In this document: piece by piece, positions 9,275 to 22,512 of the stretch
Numbering within the stretch: position 1 is the stretch's first letter
How the letters are laid out: the number at the start of each line of letters is the position of its first letter
Source of the DNA: Apostichopus parvimensis
Taxonomy: Eukaryota > Echinodermata > Holothuroidea > Aspidochirotida > Stichopodidae
Assembly (NCBI GenBank): GCA_000934455.1
Contig: KN882272.1
Coordinates: forward strand, 197,218 to 231,172
Direction of reading: 5' to 3'
DNA length: 33,955 nucleotides
The notes under the pieces: generated by a model
Told to the model about the DNA's origin: nothing
Database searches by the model: none
The model's input: the letters and a program-made list of their open reading frames with translations, nothing else
Program-made: the position numbers and the translations under genes

Positions 9275-9489
9275 GTGACGGACGTACGCGTGACGGACGT
9301 ACGTGACGGACGTAAGAAAATACGTACGTCTGTCACAGCATTTTCTGAAAAAATAAAATCCTAGGAATTAAAGGCACATTATGTAGTTATTGAGTGTTCA
9401 AAATGTGCATTGAATTGGATGTCTTGAAATCTGGGTACCTCCTTCTATATGAAATTTTAAAAAATGTGATTTTTCTGTGACGGACGTAC
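9275..9489. repeat. Right subterminal GTGACGGACGTAC cluster
   Basis: Direct copies at 9275-9287, 9290-9302 and 9303-9314 are nearly contiguous. An inverted copy with one mismatch is at 9324-9336 and another direct copy at 9477-9489. It mirrors the cluster near the left end of the same element. Confidence 0.85.
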
Positions 9490-9842
9490 ACATGACAATT
9501 TACATTTGTAAAAAAAGTTATTCTCAGAAAACTGAAAATCCCTGCAACTTTATCTCTTTGTAAATTGAATCTATATATTATATCACTTCAGCAAATCCAA
9601 GAATATTTATTCCTCTAAAGATACACAGGCAAAAATAGGCATTTTGTTTTGGGGTGATTTTTGTGAAGCAAATTTGAGATTTTTTCGGTTGACTAATACA
9701 CACCTAAAAACAATGTGTTCTGTGAAAATTAGCTACATATTATGAAACTCCATAGTTTTAGCTTTCATCTGATACCCTACATATAATGATTCAACGTTTT
9801 TTAATTTTTGGTGAAAAGGTTTACTAGTTTACGGAACTGCCC

Positions 9843-12600
9843 ATATGGTGACCTAAACATCACGCACTGTATACTACTGTATGGTATAAAACTCTCTTCC
9901 ATAGCGTCTGTGATAATGGTATAGTCTATGAACACGCTGTGGTGTTTGAAATCAATGTTATGAAAAACAATGCATAGAAAGAAAAGGAAAAAAAAATTGC
10001 ACTTTTAACTGATTTTCTTAAGCCCCTTAAATTTGTAGAAAATATTTTCTTATAAATCTCGACGACACAAAACACGCCCCTAAATTTCCAATTTCAGTAT
10101 GTAAATAACTTTTACGCAATGTCGATTAAAATAATCAAGCTCCAATGACTAATTATGACGATGTATCAATGTAGCACCAAACAAATGAATAAACTGAAGC
10201 ACATGGTCAAAAGGACAGCGAAATAGTTTTCAACGACAAAAATACTATGGTAAGAATGTATTTTTTACATTAATTCTCAATGCATAGTAAATAAACATAC
10301 TGTTAGATGAAAGTTGTTGGTATTTTTCGCTAAAAAAGTGTTGTTTTCAGTAATAAATTGCTCTTAAACTATTGCTTCAGGATACTTGATCGTTTCAGAG
10401 GTCATGATGCCCAGTCCAAAAAGTACAAAATACGATTACAACGATTACAATGCTTTCCTGTAATATATTTGCAAGTTGTGCAGCGATCAAGTTGCTACGT
10501 AATGCTGCGTTTCAGCATGAGGAAGGGTTTGATGCAATTTATTTTACCAACGTAACCATCTGAGAGCTGTGAGGGTTTTTAACTATAATTTTAAGTATTA
10601 AGTTCTTACCACTTACCAATTTAAGGTTTCTAGCTTGTCTCAATATTAATTTATGAGGTTTGTTCAGTTGCTCTGATGTACAAAAGAGGTCGTTGACAGC
10701 TTGAAACTCAAAACGCGTCACCTTGACAACAAATCTGAATACTGTTTTTTTTAATAGAAGAGATATAGTACCACCCTGTTTGTACACACATTTAAGGAGG
10801 GTATTTTGCCTTATTTTTCAATGAAGAACCCTCAAAATTTGGGATATTTACAAATGAAAAACGATTTTCATGTTGTGATGTTTCATATTTGTGTGAGCCA
10901 GGAACTTTAAGTTCATTCAAATAAATAATCTGCAGAATCCAATGTCACATAAACAAATCATTGTTGCAATGTACTGTCTGCTTCTGGTTTAATTCACTTA
11001 AAAGACATTACTTTACAATAAATATCAATAGACACATATATGTACAGTGTGTATTAGAATTTGCAAATTTCTCAAGAAAGGCAGAAAGTCAATAAAATGA
11101 TATTTGTTCCAAAGTAAAAAAGTATAACCTTTCGGTATGTAGTTTGTAAACCATTTTTTCAGTTCAGTACATGTCCAGAAGAGTCAGTTAAACAACATTA
11201 TTTTAAAGTTGGTTAAAAATGAGCTCCTGTACAAAATGGTTCTCAAAAAAGCATATTAGGTCATTCCGTGTCAAATCACGATTGGCTGTTGCTAGACCCT
11301 ATCAAAAAATTACCACCTTCATTACATGATCAGAGCGCCAGGAATACGCATATTCTGACTATTATTATCCCACTTCGAAATTCCTCAATTTGTATTGTGT
11401 ATTACTGTATTTAGTTTGTAAATTCCACTAATGGATATCATATCATTTATCTTCCAAACGTGTACATTAAAAGTTCTTTGTAATGATACTAGTTATATTT
11501 GTATTACAAAGGTGAAGTGTATATTATAGGCCCTGCACAATTAATATTACCCAACGCTGGGGTCGGTGGATATCTAACCAAAATATGGTTCAGGGTTTGG
11601 TCAATCTGCATATACATTGACAATAACCCATATGCGTGTGGTGGTGAAAAATGGCGTCAATTCAGTTTGGCTCAAATATTGGTTGGAAGGGATATAATCA
11701 ATACACTGACTGGGTCAATCTTTTTTTACTGTATTTCATTTAAAATTGGGAACTTATAATGATCTGCAAAAGGACTAGAATGATGTTGCTTTTTACAAGA
11801 TTAAAACTTGCTCCTGCCTAAATGCACCAGCATTGATAAAAGAGATAAATACATTTGGTGCGGGTTATTTGTGTCAAAGGTAAATGACAATGTATTGAGA
11901 CCAAAACCATCAGCAGGATCAGGTTAATTTGAGAGATAAGAGGTTTTCATCAACATTTGCTATAACAGTCCTTCGGTTAAAAGAACATACATTATAACAG
12001 ATTAAAACACACTTATGCTGCAATATTAACGATCCACTGTGCTGAAACAAATTTACATGATCACTATTCTGGATCCACCACACAAGATCTATTATGCACT
12101 GTGTACGATCCTCTATGATGAAAGATGAAATATTAAAGGTACAGTATGTACCATGTACCCCATCCCCCTCCTCACGCATTCGTTTGGGTTCCCCTTCCCC
12201 ACCACTTCCTCGAGTTAATAGTCCCTGGCTCTCCTTGTGCTGTTTTATCCCTATGATGAAACCATGCTCCACAATGCTTAAAGTTATGTAAGGAAAAACC
12301 CATGAACAGCTCTATAGATATTATATATGTGTGATGCAGTACTGAATCGTCCATTCAATCATGCAATTAGTGTACTTTTCATCAAGGAAAATAGAAATCA
12401 CCAGAGGATTAAATTCAACATATCATCTTGCTACTTGTTGTTTATCACAGACTTCACAAATACTAGTTAAGTGAGATGTACACTGTATACACAATGAAGT
12501 GAGGCATTGTTTAAACCATGCATTGATGGTACATGACAGTTTATACACAGGAAACATCACATTAAATATATAAGCTGAGCAAAAGGAAGCTGTTATGCCA
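9843..12600. other. Mostly unassigned AT-rich stretch
   Basis: One exon-like segment (10617-10734, listed separately) is the only coding signal I can argue for. A string GGTCATTCCGTGTCAAATCA at about 11261-11280 resembles a DNA-transposon terminus I have seen in other invertebrates, but no partner end was found. Confidence 0.4.
10617..10734 (-). CDS. Exon-like segment, function unknown
   Basis: On the - strand 118 bp are open in one frame between CAG (10737-10735) and a consensus donor TTG|GTAAGT (10616-10611). They encode a peptide beginning FVVKVTRFEFQAVNDLFC and ending LILRQARNLKL. The stretch is richer in GC than its neighbours. The sequence before the acceptor is A-rich, not pyrimidine-rich, which weakens the case. 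No domain was recognised and no partner exon found. Confidence 0.25.
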
Positions 12601-12615
12601 CAATAAATTCATGAT

Positions 12616-12879
12616 TTGAGGCTTGGACAGTTTGTGTCTTGTGTCTATGATGGCCACTGGTGGGTTGGAATAGTTTTAGACAATTCTGATTCATTTAATG
12701 ACATCAAGGTTAAATTCATGCACAATTCAGAACAGAGTTGGGTTCCATACTCCTATGTTCTATTGTGTATATCACCACCAATCACAGCAAGTGGAAGATT
12801 GTTTACTCTTCAAATTCTTAGTAGAATAACTACCAACTTTAAGAGATTCAGAGAAAAGAATCAATTACAACTGAGATGA
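12616..12879 (+). pseudogene. Fragment of a Tudor-like domain protein, probably transposon-linked
   Basis: The frame encodes GQFVSCVYDGHWWVGIVLD, then KVKFMH and WVPYSYVLLCI, then ITASGRLFTL. The paired Trp and the KFMH and WVP blocks recall a small beta-barrel (Tudor/SH3-like) domain at the C-terminus of many uncharacterised invertebrate and fish proteins, some linked to mobile elements. Compared with the pattern I remember, the segment between KFMH and WVP is shortened, as if deleted. The start codon here is TTG, so this is a fragment or the last exon of something larger. No upstream exons were recognised. The family recollection is not a database result. Confidence 0.4.
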
Positions 12880-15800
12880 ATCTCTGCTTATGACAAAGCA
12901 CCCAATCATGGAGTAATCAATGTGTCATCATACAAGTATGGTTGGCAAAGGTACAACAGAGTAGTCAGCACTGGATGTGGAGAATAAACAAGAAAGTACA
13001 TCAAATCAAATCTGTACAGGAGACCTATTTTGTACTTAATTGAAAGTTGGTTATAAATTTGAGTGGCAAGGAGGAGATGACTGATGATGTTATATTTATG
13101 AAGATTGTCTGTAAGTTTTCTCTCATTTAACATGTATTTCACATAGCACATAGCACAAACATAAACTGTGATCCAAATCTGGACTCTGTATTAGGGTTTG
13201 GTAGCGGATGTGTGTGTGTGTACGAATTGGGGGGGGGGGGTACATGCATACAGACAATTTGAAGCAGAAGATTACCATACCACATGATTCAGTAAACCTG
13301 TACCTTGAATGCATGCATTATGCAGTCTCTTTGCAGTAACGTCAGTCACACATGTATGTACAGTATTTACAAATCTGCATAGTGCACTTTGGGAAGGGGC
13401 CGGGAGGAGAGGAGGAGTCAAGGAGCATTATACAGAACACTTTTAATAAATATTTCAATAGTTTTTAATGTTGTTTAACATGGTCTCCTTGAAAGAAGAT
13501 ACAATGGTATCACTTTTTGCCCTAGCAAGCATGTCTCTGTAGAGCTGATGTAACTCTCATATACGCCACTGTAGGCTGCTCACTAGGGCTTTAAATATTT
13601 GTAAACAATTGTTTTTGCATCAGAAATATATATGTGTTACTAGTTTTGTATTGAAAAAAAAACATTTTAATTATGACAAAATTCGACCTTGAAATGCCCA
13701 AAATAGCCCAAAATATTGGTAAAATGTGACTTTTGAAGGCGTTGTTCATAAGCATCTTAAGTCATATGACCCTGAAAATGCAATTTATTGGTAGTCCTTA
13801 TGCTAGTGTACCACCCTCTTAATTGTTATGCACCTGTATGCCAATGCTAAGACGTTGTTGTCATTTGAATTACTCAAAGCGGCTTGTGCAAGCAGATTCA
13901 TACATATGAACTACGTTATTTTCGCAATATTTTAGACGTTAATTTGATTAGATAACACAAAATACACAACTTTTTTACTTGAGTTCTAAAAAAAAGGGTT
14001 ATTACACTCTGGAAAATGTTGCTTAAAGAAAAATTGAAATTTAACCACAGGCCCAAATCGGACCCCAACTAGAGCCAAAAGTTAGATTTCCTAATTTTGA
14101 GGGCGCTGTTTGTAAACGTACGACCCGCTTGACTCATTTTGGCACTTTTCCCGTACAACTACCAATAAACAAAGATCTTATGCAAATTAAAACTCAAACA
14201 TGCCTTCGCTTGTGAATATAGAGCACACTCAAAGTAGGGCCAGAAAAGGCCCCTATCTCATTTTCTGCCATTTTAATTACTTGTTACGAAAAATTGAGAC
14301 CGGAAAATATCCTCAAAATTAGCTAAATTCGAAGACTGGTCACATGTTTTCCACAATATCATTTGGTTGATAGGCGGGGCCGTATCCTAGCAACCAACTA
14401 GTTTTCAACATATTTTTTGCCCAATTTCATCATTTGAGACACATGGCAGGACACCATATCAATTTCATCCGATTTTGAGAGGGTCGACGCGGAATCGACC
14501 CAAAAATATGTTGATTTGGCATGGATTGACCCATTCATGAATAATAAATAATGACATTGCTTATGGAAATTGCTTAAAGACCGTAACAACGACGTCCACA
14601 ATTGTGAACGTATTTCTACATCTACTTAACTGATAGTTTGTTCACTGGTCAGTTTAATCACATACGGGTAATGACGTATACTTACTGTTAAATTATGTTA
14701 TGTTTTCAGTAACGAGAGAGAGAGGTAGCAGCAGTTGCTGTTTATTCCACAAGATTAATCTTGTAAAACCTTCCTTATATTATTGTAACTGAAGCTCTCT
14801 GATGCTTACCATACACTGGACCGGCATTACTTCACAAATTTAAGCAGTTGCCTTGTGCGTTGAATCTTAACCGTTTATTTCCTTTAACCTTATAACCATA
14901 ATAACCTACATTATTATCATGTTCTGCCTCTGTGTATACTGTTCTATGTTCTTTTCTAGTCACATTTAACATTCATGTTTCTGCATTACTATATATGGTT
15001 ATGTTTCTTATTCTATCAATACTGCTGTAGTACAATGTTGGTCTTTGGATTTGAAATAATTATAAAGAATGGCGGTTGTGTTATAAACAAGGCTTCCTCA
15101 AGCTGTTGAGTGATAACTACATAAACAAACTTCGTATGGTGTATAGAGCCAGAGACTGTATAATTCGGTTCTGTTCATGACGTATACCCAACCATCCATA
15201 ATTCATGTTCACCTTTACATACAAAACATTAACGTGAAAGGTAATGTAAACCCTAAAACACTGAAAATGACGCACTAATACTATCTCATGTGTATGTATG
15301 TGGTTGATGATTATTCATGACATGCTGATTATTCTGTTTATTATTTAAAACTTGAAATCCTCTTTTCTTTGTTTATCATTCCCAGCCGTTTTTCTGTTGT
15401 CCATTTATACTTGTGTAATTATGCTTTATATAAAATATTATAAATTTGTATACTCTAGCTGAACTTAAACGTGTGAGTTATTGTTTTTTTGTACATTGCA
15501 TTTATACTTACACTATTAAACTAAGTAAGGATGTTGTACTACTCCGTATGTAAAGTACTGGTTAGAATCGAAATCTAAACCACGCTACCTATTAGTTTGG
15601 TATCTCAGTACATTTCATCATAAAACTGTGTTTTGCTCTCACATGTCTCAAGAAACAGTGTGTGTTATTCAAATGTTAACTAACGTCCCCTCCCCTCCAT
15701 TATGTCCGGAACGACTTGTCTGTTTGCTTGATGTTGTTAGTATTTACATACAATGCACTAGTCGTGCACAGTTTTCATAGTACAAAGTAAGCCTATATTC

Positions 15801-18320
15801 CTCGATTGTGTTCTATTCCATTCCTTTATAGTTAAGATATGCTTTAACTTGGACTGTTCTGATAATTATTAAACAACAAGGCTAAAATCTTTATTATTTA
15901 TGACTTAGATTTGAGGGGCATGTCTTCTTGCTAAAAGTAGTAATTCTAGCTTTTCGCGGGTGATGTTTGAGATTTCTAACACAGCCTAACTGTATTACTA
16001 GTCTAGCCTATAGCCTACCTAAGTTTGGCCTGGCCTTTGTACAAATCCTAGCCTATGCCTCTATACCATACCGTCAAATTATATCTCGGATCAATAATTA
16101 CTGTTTTAGCTATTAACAGCGGTTCTTCTCCATTAAATAATCCATCTTAATAACAACAAGTCAACGGTAACAAACAACTCCCACGAATATACTACGTCTG
16201 CAACTCCACTAATAAAACACTAAACCATTCATTGCCAGTGACGTAGACACTAGGTGTAAACAGGTGTTCAATAGCATGAGTCACCAATATTCATACACAC
16301 AGGTGTTTCCTCACACGGTACATACGGAGAGCGCGTATAAAATGTACGGAATTTAAACGCTACTAACGTGAGAAAGTGTGCAACTTTACATCGCCGCGAG
16401 AAAGTGGAAGGATACAGTGTTGTTGCTTTACTTGCAAATTACACCACGAAATTAGAGGTGAAATTCTGCTCGAACTCGTATTCTGGTCCTGTCTGATCTG
16501 TATTTTGTCAATGTTTGAAAGATAATATTAACTTTCTGCTCTACGTCAGCAGAGAAACGTTACCGTGTCATCAAATATAACATTGTTAGGGTAAGAAAAT
16601 CGTCCTAATTCCATTATTCTCACCGTTACTAGTCAAAATGGCATGTGAAGGACTGACTGGCCTAGTAAGAATACGAGGACGTGCCTAAGTTTACAAGTTT
16701 AACACTGTTTGTCCTATTTCTGCAATATACCTAAATTATAGGCCAGCACATTGCCACTAGTACTACTAACTTACTAGTACTAGGCCTAGCGCTTAGCACA
16801 ACCCTAAGCTATATATGCTTCCATAAAAATTAGACCATGTTTGATGAAGGCTGATTGTCTCAAAATATAGGTTTTATTTAATAATAAGGAAATTAGTAAA
16901 GAAATAACCAAAGCACTCAAGTTCATGTGTTTTGAATGGTAAAGGCATAAGGCCCTATAGACTTGATACTTATACTATACTAGTACCGCTTACCAGAAGA
17001 TAGGCTACATTATAACTAACTAAATAACTAACAGCATAACATGATACGTCTTTATCTTTTCTTTTTCTAGCAGTTGAGTTGGACTAGGCAGTAGGGGCAA
17101 ACAGGCCTAGGCCCTAGGGCATAACAGTTTTGGTAGAATTGAAGATCTGCTTTATTGGCTCAAATTAAAGCACGCTATAGCTAGGAAAGTTTTGAGATGA
17201 TGTAATCGACCTGCCAGTTGCCACGATTGTAAATCGACCTCAGGCTGAACGATTAGCCTGCATAGCTTATTAACACCATTAGGCTCTTTGTGTATTTAAT
17301 GTGTGGAAATATGTTCGTGTCTACAGTGTAGTTAATCATACAGCATTCACACAAAGACTCTCACACAAGAAAACATTGTGGCAGACATTGCAGACATATC
17401 AATATGGTTGCTATGCAATAGCAGTGTCCAGTCAAGTTGAAGACACAGTGATGTTGTCCACAATTAGAATTTAGTCCATGCCTTAAGTTTTTTTTTTATA
17501 TTTACAGAAATGCAATGCGTCCAAAACTTTACATCAGCCTCGTCTTGTCAAATTACAATAAGTCATTCCAATTGATGCTATGGCATAAAACCACCACTGC
17601 AGCTGTCGAACTTTTTCAGTTGATAGCAGGCTACAACAACAAATATCCTAGGCACATCTTGACCATCAATGTTGATATTTAGTCATCATTCATCAATGCT
17701 CAAATCAAACATCACTAGTCTCATGATAGCTCTATTGTATTTTGTAGAATGGATTACACAGGTATTAACTAGCAATAGTATTTATTTATTTAGTCCTGTT
17801 TGGTTGCATGTATGTCATTCCTAAATATCAGACAGTTATGCAAAGAATATCTAATCACACCTCATATACTAAACACTTTCATTACTAAGGAGTTTGAAAC
17901 TTACTTATTCATTGTAAAAGTTACAATCTGTTGCCCCTTTTTCTGTACATGCATTTTTTCCATCCATTTACTATAGGCTTGGTAATGCAGTGTTTCTCAT
18001 AAAACATTTGAAGAATGAACTCCCTTCAACCAAATATTTCATCCTTTATGATATTGCTTGTGTAACATCTTATAATAAAGACTTCTGGCCCACTATATTT
18101 TTAATGAAATAACAAAGGACTGTATTCAATTGTAAAGTTAACTCTCACTCTTAACCTTTATCCCTCATTTGCATATCCGAAATGCTAAGAGGATATAGGA
18201 ACGATGCCCTTTATTTATGTAACAATTGTTTAATCTTTATGTTCTCTGATGCATGTTAGCTGTCGGCGAGCCCTGGCTCACTTGTGGAGAAGGTTGGCAG
18301 AGCTGGCAACGAGGTGTTAG
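12880..18320. other. Long stretch without a recognisable gene
   Basis: I see no coding segment I can support. It holds a (GT)n run near 13208-13221, a G-tract near 13230-13240, and a short (GA)n near 14715-14724. TAGGCCTA-like strings recur around 15990-17110 and again at 28.7-29.4 kb. The sequence at 16.3-16.6 kb is less AT-rich and could hold an untranslated first exon, but nothing defines one. Confidence 0.4.
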
Positions 18321-18323
18321 ATA

Positions 18324-18470
18324 GTACGTTTGATTAAATATATGATACGCACGAATCCAGTGTTGTACATATTACTTTTGATTAAATATATGTTACGCAC
18401 GAATCCAGTGTTGTACATAGTACGTTTGATTAAATATATGTTACGCACAGTTCACAGTGTTGTACATAGT
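18324..18470 (+). repeat. Three tandem 48-bp units
   Basis: GATTAAATATATG recurs at 18332, 18380 and 18428, a period of exactly 48 bp. The shared unit includes TTACGCACGAATCCAGTGTTGTACATA and the third copy diverges in the middle. Since 48 is divisible by three, the + strand gives a 16-residue repeat (IKYMxRTNPVLYI) inside an open frame. I regard that frame as incidental. Confidence 0.85.
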
Positions 18471-18479
18471 ATATTTTTG

Positions 18480-20300
18480 TATCCTTCCGAACTCTACATT
18501 TACCGTAATCGGCCTCGCTTACACGTGGAACCTACATGCCCATCTGAAGGTAATATATTTATTATTCAGTATTTTATAATTCTCCAATTGCACTAGAAGA
18601 TCTGCATGTTATGTCTTTTCATTTTGTACAGTTGGGCCATGACAGTCTCTAGGTTTCTTGGTGATGTTCAACTGAAATATATGTTTGGAAATTGTCAAAA
18701 AATTATAACTTTTGTTATGCATTTGTATTTCCCCAAAAAAAATGCTAGCAGAGAAGCTCCACTGGAGTTGCAAGTTAGAGAAGGCAGACTTGCTGATCCC
18801 TAGATTTATATGACTATGAAATGTATGGGATAACTTTAACTCTAGCAGTTTCGGTTGTCACAGAGTAGCATAATTGGATGAGTAATGACTGTAAAGAAAT
18901 ACATAACGGGCTTCTCATCTTGTCAAAGAGAATTATTAATATGCTATGATATGGACAGCAACCTGTTTGTTACTTGACTTCTTTACGGCCTATAATCCAT
19001 AATTAATCACTCAACTAAATCATTTGTGCGAAACATTGAACTCAAATATAGAACACTATACTAGGTTACCTAACAGGGAGTAGAAATTAAAAGGTGACTG
19101 TCATATTATGAGCTAATTATCAGCAAAATAAACCAAGTCTACTGTTTCAATGTCTGCAAAATATCTAAGTGTCTTGGAAAGGCTATGATGTACTTTCTAA
19201 ATCCATTTCCTGTTACTTTACTACTTTATATAGACATTTTTAAGGCACAGGTTTGGGTTTCTGAGTTGTTTCAAAATATTATTGAATGAGAAAATATGGT
19301 AATGGACCCCACTTTTCGATGGCAGTTATAGCTACACTGGTATTTCTTTGTATTCGAAATATAACTTTCTGTGTTATAGCTACCTTCCAGACATTACATG
19401 TGCAGGGGCTCAAATATTGTACTCTTCCATTCTCAATACAGGTGCTGCAGTTATTACAGAAGATGATATAAAGAGATGGATAACTAAAAAGCCTACATCG
19501 TTCGCACCACAAAAATTTTGTCATATCTAATATTTTCTATTTCTTAACTATATTTCTTGAAATTGATGGTTCATTAATTTTAACTATATGCAACTTCTTT
19601 AAGTGGATCAATGGGTCCCTCCAGGTCAATATGTACAATGTACCGTTTATTAATGTAGGCAAATATGATAATGTGAAATGTGGTAAGAAGATACCAATAT
19701 AATTGTGATCTATATATTGAACATCAACATCTATAACTGGATTATTTAATTTTGTATCAGTCCTTTGTTAAAGAGGTATCAATTCAGGTAGAAGTATTTC
19801 AGACATAAAATCCATATCTTTTTAATATTACTAGATGCTAAGTCAACAATTTAAATAGTGGTTCATTCATTAATTTATTTGTTTCTACACAATATAAATA
19901 CCGAGAAGTTAATTAAGTGACAAAACATATCAACAACAGAGAAAATTGTGAAAGGAAGCACTCCAACAAATACAGAGGGTTTGTCTAGAAGAGCGCTCTC
20001 ATAAGTAAATAGAGAGAACAATACAAAAAAAAAAAACAGTAACACTTATATCCACCCACACACCGACACACATGGAAAGAAAGAACATACTAGTACATAT
20101 CACATTTCCAACTATATCAAGACCAACTGTCATGTACATCACAAGATTTAATTATTCCACATTTTTTGAGGTGATTGAATACCTATTGAAAACACAGAGG
20201 ATGATGATGATACCCATCTTGATAAATTGATAGATGCAACGAGTTAAATTTCACTGACTGGTGAATAAGATGGTAGACACCCCCATCAAGAGTTATCATT
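18480..20300. other. No gene identified
   Basis: Short overlapping open frames at 18606-18803 and 19279-19530 have AG acceptors before them but no recognisable domains or matching donors. Otherwise AT-rich sequence with an A-run near 20026-20036. Confidence 0.4.
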
Positions 20301-20315
20301 TTTTTCTGCCCTTCA

Positions 20316-20556
20316 GCATGACTTTTACAGCAAGCATTCTATGACTTTTCTATACAAATTATGTGCTTTTCAATAACTGAGAAAATAAACACCCTGTTCT
20401 CATTTGCATTTTTGGATTGTTTTCATAAATTTTCAAAATCTATGACTTTCCATGACTTTTAAGGCAAGTTCAACCTTTTCCATGACTTTCAAGGTCTGGA
20501 ATAACAAAAGTAAAATTCAATGACCTTCCAGATTTATATGACCTGTATGATCCCTG
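20316..20556 (-). mobile_element. hAT-like repeat with CATGACTTT motifs
   Basis: Read on the - strand the segment begins CAGGGATCATACAGGTCATA at 20556 and continues with TGGAAGGTCATTG and several AAAGTCATGG copies. The CAG start and ACAGGTCAT-x-TGGAAAGTCATGG order resemble a non-autonomous hAT family. A related copy lies at 25300-25564. The far end is indistinct and no target duplication was confirmed. Confidence 0.4.
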
Positions 20557-22512
20557 CTTAGGCTAGGGTTGCACCGGATTTGAAATTTACAAATCAGAAT
20601 TCATAAAAAGGAGAAAACCCCAAGTGTCTTTCTTATTGGTGAGGTCTAATTTTGGCTGGATAATTGTAGAGGTTGAGTATTTCCATGGGTATTTTGACAA
20701 TATAGAAGGAAATAAACCACCACTTTAAATTTCAATGACCTCTGATTTACAATTTCTACCTACAGAAACTGAAAATAAAATTTCACTGTTAGTAATCCGA
20801 CTACATTAACAATATGATATATATATGGAAACTGAGTCAGTACTATCTTGCAGACCACCAACCTGGTTTATTATACCTAGCAAATATTTCTTGTTCTGAA
20901 AAGAAACAGCAGGCGTGTAAAGAAACACATTTGGACTATAAGAAGAACTAGAACAAAAAGAGAGGGGTGAGGGTTGGATTGCTGTAAGTTGAGGTGAAGT
21001 TTATCTTGTTGATAGTTATGTAAATAACTGAGGGTATGTCATATCAACACCCGCATGGTAATGCCCCTAAAGGACTTATTAATGTCTTTATGTTGTGTAC
21101 ATGTTAGATATGAAAATTTGTGCTTATCCGTGGCCCCAAGGTTGTACAATTGAGTCACATTCAACAAGACTAACTGTATCACACAAAAAGACAAGTAATT
21201 TAATATAATTACAAACAGTTTATTGTTGATGCTTTTTTTTTAGACTTTGATGTTTTCTGGACACCACCAAAACACAAGAGTTTGTCAGCTTTAAATATGT
21301 AAGTAATCATTTGTTCAAAAATTGTAATTATCTTAAAATACACTCATTCTCAACTACTCTCAAACTAACCATTTCAATACAAATTACAAAATACAGTTTT
21401 GGTAGTGAACGTATGGATAGCAGTCAGTACTGCACCTAGAATGTTGTATATGTTTAAGTTACTATGTACATGATAAGATAAATACATTTTTTTTAAATGT
21501 GCAAGAAGTTTAAAATAGCATTCTCACATAATGTGATATACTAATACCCCAACTTTATAGTTACATGCCATCCTCTTAAATTCAATTCCAAAGGCAATGT
21601 AAAATGAGTCTACAGAGTACAGACTGCTTAAAGGTCTGCTGTATTAGCCCAAATTTAGCATGCTTACACTTCCAGCGTATCCATATAAACCAATGAGCAA
21701 GACCTACTGGCATTACATATCATTATGATAATTTGAAACATGATCCATACCTTAAATGCAGGGACACGAGCAAAATATAACTGAATGCTTACACATGAAA
21801 AGATACAGAAGAATACAGCTAGCATATTATACACGTTACAATGTAGGCATATGATCTGTATGAGCTCAATGTTACATAACTTTGGTTGTTTTTAGTAAGT
21901 ATCAAACTCTAATCAAAGCCAAACTACCTTAATCATGCACATTCATAACTGACACATGGCCATGAAAAATAAAATTTCTTCTACAAATAAACACAAGACA
22001 ATCAATATTAAAGAAATAATTGCAATGGCAATGATGCCAAAAACAGATGTAGTGCCCCACCAAAAAAAAATGTACTATCATACTAGAACTTTACTCATTC
22101 ATGAATTTATAACGTTGCACAGAGTGGTCAATACTGTACATTGCAGCCTATGAATCCCAATTAATGCATCATGTTTTACATAAACATGCTTACACAAGAC
22201 TGCTACTGGCATGCAGATAGTTGGAGGGCTTTGAGCGACTTTGATGATTATTGTGTATTAGCAGCAGGAGATATCACTTATTTGGTCCTTTCCATGCTGT
22301 TACGGAAACGACATGTAAAGAATTCGTATCCGGCAGAAAGAGTTCCCAAGGGTGTTAACGCATAAAAGAAAAGATGGACGAGGTTTCGAATGGTATTTTG
22401 AATAGTAATATTTCTATATTCTACACATAATAGGGATAATAATGGTGAAAAGTACAAATAAGTGATTAACAAAGATACAGTTAACTTAAGGCGCCAAATA
22501 GAAAGAAATAAC
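20557..22512. other. No gene identified
   Basis: AT-rich sequence. The - strand frame at 22278-22472 contains a coding-like stretch (LTPLGTLSAGYEFFTCRF) close to the exon-like segment at 22513, but no splice structure ties them together. Confidence 0.35.

Larger units (their letters stand above)
6473..9842. mobile_element. 3.4-kb DNA transposon-like element, no transposase seen
   Basis: The ends are inverted: GGGCAATTCCGTAAA at 6473-6487 and its complement with one mismatch at 9828-9842. Both are flanked by ATAT (6469-6472 and 9843-9846), a likely 4-bp target duplication. The motif GTGACGGACGTAC clusters within about 450 bp of the left end and 570 bp of the right end in both orientations, as subterminal transposase-binding repeats often do. 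No ORF longer than about 93 codons is present inside, so it is non-autonomous. A 397-bp hAT MITE and perhaps a larger element are nested inside. The superfamily is not assigned; a 4-bp duplication occurs in several. Confidence 0.6.

Noticed and set aside
15990..17110. Recurrent TAGGCCTA-like strings as a regulatory or satellite array
   Set aside because: Irregular spacing, and similar strings also occur at 28.7-29.4 kb. This looks like a genome-wide compositional habit.
18330..18596. 88-codon + strand frame with 16-residue repeats
   Set aside because: Derived from the 48-bp tandem repeat; no recognisable domain.
19279..19530. Three overlapping short frames
   Set aside because: Splice-like AGs are present, but no frame has a recognised domain or a matching donor.
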